Shown: positions 6,782-11,153 of the stretch, in pieces
How positions within the stretch are numbered: position 1 is the stretch's first letter
How the letters are laid out: each line of letters starts with the position of its first letter
Origin: Solirubrobacteraceae bacterium
Lineage (GTDB): Bacteria; Actinomycetota; Thermoleophilia; Solirubrobacterales; Solirubrobacteraceae
Assembly: GCA_019683665.1 (NCBI GenBank)
Contig: JADGIB010000102.1
Location: forward strand, 1 to 11,153
Length of the DNA: 11,153 bases
Direction: 5' to 3'
Position numbers and translations under genes: made by a program
The notes under the pieces: generated by a model
Database searches by the model: none
What the model saw: the letters and a program-made list of their open reading frames with translations, nothing else
Told to the model about the DNA's origin: nothing

Positions 6782-7782
6782 CTCAGGGCCGGCGTGCGCA
6801 CCGGGGCGTCCCACAGGTCCAGCAGCGCGTCGTCGGCGCGGACGAGCGTGATCGACACGCCGCCCATGTCGAGCGCGCTCACGTAGGTGCCGACCAGCGA
6901 GCGGGCGATCTCGATCCCGGCGTCGTCGAGGCGCGCACCGAGCTCGTCGAAGACGATCGACAGCTCGAGGGGATGGGTGGCGCCCAGGCCGTTGACGATC
7001 GCGATCACCCGCTCGCCGCGCTCCAGCGCGAGGGAACGCAGGAGCGGGTCGACGAGGTGGCCGGTGAGCTCGTGCGCGGTCGCGAACGGCACGCGGCCGA
7101 CGCCTCGCTCTCCGTGGATGCCGACGCCGAGCTCGACCTCGTCGGGGCCGAGCTCGAACGAGGGCTGGTCCGCGCCGGGGTGCGTGAGCGGCTCGACGGC
7201 GAGGGCCATCGTGCGCGCGCCGGCGACGATCCGCTCGCCGAGCTCGACGAGCTCGGCCAGCGACGCGCCGCGGGCGGCGGCCGCTCCACAGGCCTTCTCG
7301 ACGACGATGACCGCCGCGGTGCCGCGCCGCCCGGCGCCGGCGCCGTCGGTGGCGAGGTCGTCGTCGACGATGACGCGCGCGACCTCGATGCCGTCGTCGG
7401 CGACGACCTCGGCGGCGATGCCGAAGTTCATGACGTCGCCGGTGTAGTTCTTGATGACGTGCAGGACGCCGCGGCCGCGGTCGACGTGGCGGGTGGCCGC
7501 CTCGACCTGGGCGGCGGTCGGGCTGGAGAAGATCAGGCCGGGGACGGCGGCGTCGAGCATCCCGGCGCCGACGAAGCCGCTGTGCATCGGCTCGTGGCCG
7601 GACCCGCCGCCCGCGATGAGCGCGACGCGGGGCTCGGCGTCGCCGGGGTCGGCGGCGCGGGCGACGAACGCCGGGTCCTCGTGGACCTCGAGCACGCCGC
7701 GGTGCTGGCGGGCGAGGCCGCGCAGCGCCTGGTCGACGACGTCGAGCGGGTCGTTGACGATCGATCGGCGCGCGCTGCTCAT
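6775..7782 (-). CDS. dhaK: Dihydroxyacetone kinase-type subunit DhaK (ketose-binding)
   Basis: Encodes 335 aa, close to the canonical DhaK length. It contains ALIAGGGSGHEP (54-65; H63 corresponds to the catalytic-site histidine of the family), VIKNYTGDVMNF (109-120; D116 is the conserved catalytic aspartate) and GVGIHGERG (219-227), whose H223 is the histidine that forms a covalent hemiaminal with the ketose carbonyl. It therefore binds a small ketone substrate for phosphorylation by DhaL. The ATG at 7782 overlaps the previous stop (ATGA) and is preceded by a GGAG ribosome site. A much longer open frame upstream is arginine-rich and lies over the dehydrogenase gene, so it is rejected. Substrate choice between dihydroxyacetone and erythrulose-like sugars cannot be read from sequence. 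Confidence 0.93.
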   Translation of the reverse strand: MSSARRSIVNDPLDVVDQALRGLARQHRGVLEVHEDPAFVARAADPGDAEPRVALIAGGGSGHEPMHSGFVGAGMLDAAVPGLIFSSPTAAQVEAATRHVDRGRGVLHVIKNYTGDVMNFGIAAEVVADDGIEVARVIVDDDLATDGAGAGRRGTAAVIVVEKACGAAAARGASLAELVELGERIVAGARTMALAVEPLTHPGADQPSFELGPDEVELGVGIHGERGVGRVPFATAHELTGHLVDPLLRSLALERGERVIAIVNGLGATHPLELSIVFDELGARLDDAGIEIARSLVGTYVSALDMGGVSITLVRADDALLDLWDAPVRTPALRW

Positions 7783-8675
7783 GCCCGCTCCACGGTCGCG
7801 AAGCGGTCGGCGTCGGCCGGCCACCACTGCTTGTGGGCCTCGGAGTGGTCGGCGTCGGGGCCGAGCGCGACGGCGGCCTCGGCCCACCGGCGGCTGACGA
7901 GGTCGAGCGTCGGGGCGTCGACGTCGAGCGCCTGGGCGAGGCCGGCGGCGATCCCGACGTCCTTGGCCAGCAGCCCGAGCGCGAACCCGGTCGCGTACTC
8001 GCCGGTGACGACGTTGTTGCGCAGGACGACCTCGCTGGAGAAGCTGCGCCCCGTCGAGGTGTTGACGATGTCGAACATCGTCTCGGGGTCGAGGCCGAAG
8101 CGCCGCCCGATCGCGAGCGCCTCGGTGGCGGCCGAGTAGGCGGCGGCGGCCAGGTAGTTGTTCAGCGCCTTCATCGCGTGGCCGGTGCCGAGCTCGCCGG
8201 TGCGGAAGATCCGCTCGCCGAGCGCCTCCAGCAGCGGCATCGCGCGGGCGACGGCGTCGTCGCTGCCGCCGACCATGATCGACAGGGTCCCGTCCTGGGC
8301 GCGCGGGACGCCGCCGGAGACGGGCGCGTCGACGAGCAGGGCGTCCGCGGGCAGCCGCTCGCCGAGGCGGCGGGTGCCGACCGGGTCCGACGAGCTCATG
8401 TCGACGATGACGGCGCCGGCGGGCAGCGCGGCGGCGAACCCGTCGTCGAGGAGGACCGACGCGACGACGCGGTCGTCGGGCAGCATCGTGATGAGCGCGT
8501 CGGCGCCGGCGACCCCGGACGGGCCGCCCGCGACGCGGGCGCCCTTCTCGGAGGCGAACGCCTCGGCGCGGGCGGGGTCGGCGTCGTGGACGACGACGTC
8601 GTGGCCGGCCGCGACGAGGTTGGCGGCCATCGGCCACCCCATGTTGCCGAGGCCGATGAAGCCGACGGTCGCCAT
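7779..8675 (-). CDS. NAD(P)-dependent beta-hydroxyacid dehydrogenase (3-hydroxyisobutyrate dehydrogenase family)
   Basis: Encodes 298 aa, the typical family length. The N-terminal Rossmann motif is VGFIGLGNMGWPM (4-16), followed by the family signature. The substrate-binding DAPVSGG lies at 116-122, and the catalytic lysine K169 is in GHAMKALNNYL with N172-N173. The second beta strand ends in H30-D31, and an acidic residue there usually favours NAD over NADP. The family oxidises 3-hydroxy acids such as 3-hydroxyisobutyrate, tartronate semialdehyde (in the reverse direction) and L-threonate. Next to sugar lactonases and DhaKL, an aldonate is a likely substrate, but this is inference. The start at 8675 shares one base with the CMD stop (TGATG) and has GGAGG at suitable spacing. 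Confidence 0.92.
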   Translation of the reverse strand: MATVGFIGLGNMGWPMAANLVAAGHDVVVHDADPARAEAFASEKGARVAGGPSGVAGADALITMLPDDRVVASVLLDDGFAAALPAGAVIVDMSSSDPVGTRRLGERLPADALLVDAPVSGGVPRAQDGTLSIMVGGSDDAVARAMPLLEALGERIFRTGELGTGHAMKALNNYLAAAAYSAATEALAIGRRFGLDPETMFDIVNTSTGRSFSSEVVLRNNVVTGEYATGFALGLLAKDVGIAAGLAQALDVDAPTLDLVSRRWAEAAVALGPDADHSEAHKQWWPADADRFATVERA

Positions 8676-9055
8676 CACTTGGCCTCCAACTCGTCGAGGA
8701 TCGGCTCGGCCGTGCGGAACGCGTCGACCGAGGCCGGGATGCCGCAGTAGACGGCGGCGTGGAGCAGGATCTCCTTGATCTGCTCGCGGGTCAACCCGTT
8801 GTTGATCGCGCCGACGACGTGGACGCCGATCTCGTGCGAGCGGCCGAGGGCGATGAGCATGCCGAGCGTCAGCATCGACCGCTCGGCATGGGTGAGCCCC
8901 TCCCGCCCCCAGGTCGCCCCGAAGCAGTACCGGGTCACCATCTCCTCGAGGTCGCGCTGGAAGTCGCTGGCGCGCTCCACCTTCTTCTGGGCTCCGTCGG
9001 GGCCCCACATCTTCTCGCGGATCGCGATGCCGGTGGCGTACAGCTCGTCGTCCAT
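8675..9055 (-). CDS. Carboxymuconolactone decarboxylase (CMD) family protein
   Basis: Encodes 126 aa, the length of PcaC-type gamma-carboxymuconolactone decarboxylases. The helical core reads RYCFGATWGREGLTHAERSM (42-61), then LTLGMLIALGRSHEIGVHV (62-80) and NNGLTREQIKEILLHAAVYCG (85-105), with E75 and H79 in the region that carries the conserved polar residues of PcaC-like proteins. There is no CxxC, so it is not an AhpD-type peroxidase subunit. No protocatechuate genes surround it. In this operon it could decarboxylate a 3-keto acid or act on a lactone, which is inference. It is the first full-length gene of the leftward operon. The ATG is preceded by GAGGAG, which overlaps the end of a short in-frame leader ORF. 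Confidence 0.87.
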   Translation of the reverse strand: MDDELYATGIAIREKMWGPDGAQKKVERASDFQRDLEEMVTRYCFGATWGREGLTHAERSMLTLGMLIALGRSHEIGVHVVGAINNGLTREQIKEILLHAAVYCGIPASVDAFRTAEPILDELEAK

Positions 9056-9067
9056 TCCTCACTCCTC
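9056..9067 (-). promoter_or_regulatory. Ribosome binding site of the CMD gene
   Basis: The minus strand reads GAGGAGTGAGGA directly before ATG. The GAGGAG and GAGGA purine tracts can both pair with the 16S 3' end. The stop codon TGA of the leader ORF lies inside this tract, so terminating ribosomes would sit on the site. Confidence 0.6.
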
Positions 9068-9193
9068 GCTGTGGCGGCCGCGCCGCCCACAGCGGGCGGT
9101 CGTCGCCGTCGTCTCCTCGGCGGCGGCCCGGATGGCGGGGACCCGTGCGCTCACGGCCGATCGGTGCCCACGCGTTTCCGCAGTCCCCGTCAT
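9059..9193 (-). CDS. Possible 44-aa leader ORF, in frame with the CMD gene
   Basis: An ATG at 9193 preceded by a strong purine-rich ribosome site (GGAGGAG, 9196-9202) opens 44 codons. They end at TGA 9061-9059, only 3 nt before the CMD start and in the same frame. The peptide begins MTGTAETRGHRSAVSARV and ends in a basic CGRRGRHSEE. It has no recognised domain, signal peptide or membrane segment. Six of 44 codons end in A or T, more than in neighbouring genes, which argues for weak or no protein-level selection. It may be a translated leader coupling ribosomes to the operon, or a chance open frame. It is a separate call from CMD because CMD alone already has its family length. Confidence 0.35.
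   Translation of the reverse strand: MTGTAETRGHRSAVSARVPAIRAAAEETTATTARCGRRGRHSEE
9068..9093 (-). promoter_or_regulatory. Strong hairpin in the operon leader, abutting the CMD ribosome site
   Basis: GCTGTGG at 9068-9074 pairs with CCACAGC at 9087-9093, and CGGC at 9075-9078 pairs with GCCG at 9082-9085. This gives 11 base pairs with one bulged base (9086) and a 3-nt loop. In the minus-strand transcript the stem ends directly before the GAGGAG ribosome site of the CMD gene. No T tract follows, so it is not an intrinsic terminator. It may shape mRNA stability or ribosome access. Confidence 0.5.
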
Positions 9194-9238
9194 CTCTCCT
9201 CCACCTCGACGCCGCGCCCTCTCCGACGCGACGCCGCG

Positions 9239-9247
9239 AACATATCA
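9239..9247 (-). promoter_or_regulatory. Candidate extended -10 promoter element of the leftward operon
   Basis: The minus strand reads TGATATGTT, that is TG, one base, then TATGTT, matching the extended -10 pattern (TGnTATnnT). The corresponding -35 region is weak (GCAAAA-like). A start near 9232 would give a leader of about 175 nt that includes the short ORF and the hairpin. It overlaps the palindrome at 9242-9259. Confidence 0.35.
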
Positions 9248-9259
9248 GATTTCCGATGT
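9242..9259. promoter_or_regulatory. Imperfect 18-bp palindrome, candidate operator
   Basis: ATATCAGATTTCCGATGT is palindromic at 12 of 18 positions, with half-sites AxATCxGA and TCxGATxT. It stands in an AT-rich patch within a GC-rich genome and overlaps the candidate leftward -10 element, which is where a repressor site would be. The regulator family is not identifiable. Confidence 0.4.
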
Positions 9260-9316
9260 TGATTTTGCCGCGCGACTTCGTCGCTGAGATCCGACGGTCG
9301 CAATGCGGTAGTCAAA

Positions 9317-9325
9317 TGCTATACG
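9317..9325 (+). promoter_or_regulatory. Candidate extended -10 promoter element of the lactonase operon
   Basis: TGCTATACG fits TG, one base, then a TATACG -10 hexamer (4 of 6 to consensus). The -35 position is poor (GTCGCA at 9297-9302 with 17-bp spacing). The implied transcript would start near 9332 and include the GAGGAGAG ribosome site at 9346-9353. Confidence 0.35.
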
Positions 9326-9340
9326 ATCGTCTGGGTCGTA
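9322..9340. promoter_or_regulatory. Inverted repeat TACGA-n9-TCGTA, candidate operator
   Basis: Five-base arms at 9322-9326 and 9336-9340 flank 9 bases. Two perfect 8-bp palindromes also lie here: ACGATCGT at 9323-9330 and TCGTACGA at 9336-9343. The repeat covers the proposed -10 and transcription start of the rightward genes, so a bound protein would block them. It differs in sequence from the palindrome at 9242-9259. Confidence 0.35.
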
Positions 9341-9345
9341 CGAGC

Positions 9346-9353
9346 GAGGAGAG
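9346..9353 (+). promoter_or_regulatory. Ribosome binding site deciding the GTG start of the lactonase
   Basis: GAGGAGAG ends 3 nt before GTG at 9357. The protein sequence from this GTG is immediately family-like, so the non-ATG start is well supported. Confidence 0.65.
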
Positions 9354-9356
9354 AAC

Positions 9357-10160
9357 GTGGCGCAGGACATCCGGCTGTACCTGTTCGAGTGCGGGGTGAT
9401 CAGGCTCCCCCGCTACGTCGTCAACGCCAGCGACGCGCTGAACACCGACCGGGTCCCCAACCCGACCCCCTGGTACCTGATCACGCACCCGCGCGGGAAC
9501 GCGATCATCGACGGCGGCAACGCGCCCGAGGTGGCCGTGGACCCGATCGGGCACTGGGGGCCGCTGGCCGAGCGCTCGCCGGTCGAGATGCGGCCCGACC
9601 AGGCCTGCCTGCCCGAGCTCGAGCGGATCGGCATCGCGCCCGAGAGCATCCGCTGGGTCGTCCAGAGCCACCTGCACCTCGACCACACCGGCGCGCTCGC
9701 GGTCATCGACCGCTTCCCGAACGCCGAGGTGCTCGTGACCCGGACCGAGTACGAGACCGGCCACAACCCGCAGTCGTGGGAGGCGGCCGCCTACTGCACC
9801 GCCGACTACGTCAAGCCCGGCGTCCCGTGGTCGCTGCTGGAGGACCACGAGGACGGCTACGACCTCTACGGCGACGGGACCCTGATCTGCTGGCGCACCC
9901 CCGGCCACACGGCCGGCCACCTCTCCTTCGAGGTGAACCTGCCCAGCGGCGCGACGTTCCTGCTCGCGATCGACGCCGCGAACACGATGGCGCACCTCGA
10001 GGAGCGCGAGTCGCCGGCGTTCGTCCTCTCGCCCGGCGACGCGACCCGCTCGGTGCGGCGCCTGCGCCGCCTGGCCTGGCGCCGCGACGCGACGATCGTC
10101 GCCGGCCACGACCCCGACCAATGGCCCCAGTTCAAGAAGGCACCGGAGTACTACGCATGA
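9357..10160 (+). CDS. Metallo-beta-lactamase-fold lactonase (AHL/gamma-lactone hydrolase family)
   Basis: Encodes 267 aa starting at GTG. The dinuclear metal centre is complete: HLHLDH (H105, H107, D109, H110), H184 in TPGHTAGH, the bridging D206 in LAIDAAN and H251 in AGHDPDQW. The GHDPDQW ending is characteristic of the N-acyl-homoserine-lactonase group that includes AiiA and the gamma-butyrolactonase AttM/BlcC. It would hydrolyse a lactone ring to the hydroxy acid in the cytoplasm; no signal peptide is seen. Quorum quenching is not implied by context. It is the first gene of the rightward unit and its stop overlaps the start of a second, unrelated lactonase (ATGA), so a catabolic sugar- or hydroxy-acid lactone is more likely. 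Confidence 0.9.
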   Translation: MAQDIRLYLFECGVIRLPRYVVNASDALNTDRVPNPTPWYLITHPRGNAIIDGGNAPEVAVDPIGHWGPLAERSPVEMRPDQACLPELERIGIAPESIRWVVQSHLHLDHTGALAVIDRFPNAEVLVTRTEYETGHNPQSWEAAAYCTADYVKPGVPWSLLEDHEDGYDLYGDGTLICWRTPGHTAGHLSFEVNLPSGATFLLAIDAANTMAHLEERESPAFVLSPGDATRSVRRLRRLAWRRDATIVAGHDPDQWPQFKKAPEYYA

Positions 10161-11062
10161 GCACCCTCGACGACCTCATCGACCCCGCCGCCGAGCACGT
10201 CCAGCTCGGGTCCGGCTACCGCTTCACCGAGGGCCCGGCGTGGAGCGTCCGCGAGCAGGCGCTGATCTTCTCCGACATCCCGGCCGACACCCGCTACCGC
10301 TGGGCGCCCGGCGACCCGGAGCCGACCGTCCACGTGCGCCCGAACTTCAAGGGCAACGGGATGGTCTACGAGCGGTCCGGCACGTACCTCGTGTGCGAGT
10401 CCGACACGAGCGTCGTCAGCCGCTTCGACGCCGACGGCAACCGCACCGTCGTCGCCTCGCACTTCGAGGGCAGGGAGCTCAACAGCCCGAACGACATCGT
10501 CACGCGCAGCGACGACTCGATCTACTTCACCGACCCCAACTACGGGCGCTGGAACGACACGGTCGGCAGGAAGCGTGACCCCGAGCTCGACTTCCAAGGC
10601 GTGTTCCGCTGCCGGCCGGACGGCAGCGACCTCCAGCTGCTCGTCCCGCGCGACGAGTTCGAGCAGCCGAACGGGCTCTGCTTCTCCCCCGACGAGTCGC
10701 TGCTCTACGTCAACGACTCGCCGCGCTGCCACATCAAGGTCTTCGAGGTCCGCGACGACGGCAGCCTCGGCCCGTCGCGGGTCTTCTTCGAGGGGCTCGG
10801 CACCGGCGAGGTCGGCGCGAGCACGCCCGACGGGATGAAGTGCGACGAGCTCGGCAACATCTGGGCCAGCGGCCCGGGCGGCATCTGGGTCATCGACCCG
10901 TCCGGCCGCCACCTCGGGACGATCCCGACGCCGGAGTTCCCGGGCAACCTGTGCTGGGGCGGCGAGGACCTGCGGACCCTGTTCGTCTGCTCGTCGACGA
11001 CGGTCTTCTCGGTCCGCACGAAGGTCGCGTCGGCGCCGCTGCCATGCCACGACGCTGGCTGA
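10157..11062 (+). CDS. SMP-30/gluconolactonase-family sugar lactonase
   Basis: Encodes 301 aa, the typical size of this six-bladed beta-propeller family. Metal and substrate residues fall in known family motifs: E25 in FTEGPAW, N112 in LNSPNDIV, N172 in QPNGLCFSPDE and D225 in TPDGMKCDELGN. The protein would hydrolyse an aldono-1,4- or 1,5-lactone. The start ATG lies over the stop of the preceding lactonase (4-nt overlap), and the C-terminal 19 nt overlap the next gene. The last propeller strands (LCWGGEDLRTLFVCSSTTVFSVRT) are intact, so it is full length. Exact sugar specificity is unknown. Confidence 0.92.
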   Translation: MSTLDDLIDPAAEHVQLGSGYRFTEGPAWSVREQALIFSDIPADTRYRWAPGDPEPTVHVRPNFKGNGMVYERSGTYLVCESDTSVVSRFDADGNRTVVASHFEGRELNSPNDIVTRSDDSIYFTDPNYGRWNDTVGRKRDPELDFQGVFRCRPDGSDLQLLVPRDEFEQPNGLCFSPDESLLYVNDSPRCHIKVFEVRDDGSLGPSRVFFEGLGTGEVGASTPDGMKCDELGNIWASGPGGIWVIDPSGRHLGTIPTPEFPGNLCWGGEDLRTLFVCSSTTVFSVRTKVASAPLPCHDAG

Positions 11063-11153
11063 TCACCGGCGCGTCGCGCGGCCTCGGCCGCGCGTTCGCG
11101 CAGGCGGCGCTCGAGGCCGGCGACACGGTCGTGGCGACCGCGCGCCGGCCCGC
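11044..11153 (+). CDS. Short-chain dehydrogenase/reductase, 5' part only (cut by window end)
   Basis: The first 36 codons are visible. They hold the SDR nucleotide-binding motif TGASRGLGR (8-16) and a second strand ending VVATARRP (29-36). The arginines at 34-35 suggest NADP(H). The ATG lies inside the preceding lactonase gene (19-nt overlap), and no other plausible start is seen upstream. Location next to lactonases fits an enzyme that makes a sugar lactone or oxidises a hydroxy acid, but the substrate region is outside the window. Confidence 0.85.
   Translation, partial: MPRRWLITGASRGLGRAFAQAALEAGDTVVATARRP

Larger units (their letters stand above)
9056..9356. promoter_or_regulatory. Divergent control region between the leftward operon and the rightward lactonase genes
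   Basis: These 301 bases lie between two divergent start codons. The operon-proximal half (9059..9193) is GC-rich and carries a possible leader ORF and a hairpin. The distal half (about 9238..9330) is much richer in A and T than anything else in the window and carries two palindromes and candidate extended -10 elements for both directions. No regulator gene or RNA gene is visible in it. Confidence 0.7.

Noticed and set aside
7783..8637. N-terminal extension of DhaK to a 620-aa protein
   Set aside because: The extra sequence is arginine-rich and out of frame over the beta-hydroxyacid dehydrogenase, which has a complete set of family motifs. The ATG at 7782 gives the canonical DhaK length.
8675..9055. 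AhpD-like peroxidase partner
   Set aside because: The CxxC redox motif is absent. The two cysteines (C44, C104) are far apart in sequence.
8676..9062. Fusion of the beta-hydroxyacid dehydrogenase to an upstream extension
   Set aside because: The extension is the shadow of the CMD gene. MATVGFIGLGNMG at 8675 is a typical N-terminus with a good ribosome site.
9068..9093. Intrinsic terminator
   Set aside because: There is no T tract on either strand after the stem. In the minus direction it lies just before a ribosome site.
9357..10160. Quorum-quenching AHL lactonase
   Set aside because: Family motifs allow it, but the neighbours are sugar lactonase and catabolic genes. Gamma-lactone and sugar-lactone hydrolases share the same motifs.
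1..11153. CRISPR arrays, tRNA or rRNA genes, insertion sequences, integrases
   Set aside because: I saw no regularly spaced repeats, no tRNA-like cloverleaf sequence, no rRNA segments and no transposase or integrase motifs on either strand.

Overview
The window looks like an assembled contig from a very GC-rich actinobacterium. The evidence is three-quarters or more G+C by eye, a luciferase-like oxidoreductase of a predicted F420-dependent family, almost exclusive TGA stops, GC-saturated third codon positions and 1-8 nt gene overlaps. Thermoleophilia/Solirubrobacterales would fit, but that placement is a guess. The left end is a C16-G9-C12 homopolymer block and the right end cuts a gene, so both edges are probably contig ends.

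Layout. A divergent control region (9056..9356) separates two transcription units. Leftward (minus strand) runs an 11-gene operon, in transcription order: carboxymuconolactone-decarboxylase-family protein (CMD), beta-hydroxyacid dehydrogenase, DhaK, DhaL, a MetE-C-terminal-like zinc alkyltransferase, an AldA-like aldehyde dehydrogenase, a small SAF-domain dehydratase subunit, two paralogous UxaA/GarD-type lyase subunits, a SnoaL-like protein and an LLM-class F420 oxidoreductase. Nearly every junction overlaps or is separated by fewer than 16 nt. Rightward (plus strand) runs a metallo-beta-lactamase-fold lactonase, an SMP-30/gluconolactonase-type lactonase and the start of a short-chain dehydrogenase, also overlapping.

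How the genes may work together (inference). The two lactonases would open sugar- or hydroxy-acid lactones. The beta-hydroxyacid dehydrogenase, with possible help from the CMD-family protein, would give a keto acid and then a ketose. DhaKL would phosphorylate a small ketose such as dihydroxyacetone or erythrulose. The UxaA-type complex would dehydrate or otherwise eliminate from an acid sugar or sulfonated acid. The aldehyde dehydrogenase would clear a lactaldehyde- or glycolaldehyde-like product. No transporter, regulator or aldolase is present, so the substrate cannot be named.

The most striking point is the dehydratase. It is split into three genes: a SAF subunit (93 aa), a 273-aa lyase subunit and a 383-aa lyase subunit. 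The two lyase subunits are paralogs with reciprocal losses. The 273-aa protein keeps the N-terminal cysteine motifs but lacks about 107 central residues. The 383-aa protein keeps the central and C-terminal motifs but has lost every N-terminal cysteine motif. This suggests an obligate heteromeric enzyme with an active site assembled from both. A second point of interest is a 44-codon leader ORF in the same frame as the first operon gene, with its own strong Shine-Dalgarno sequence and a strong hairpin at its 3' end.
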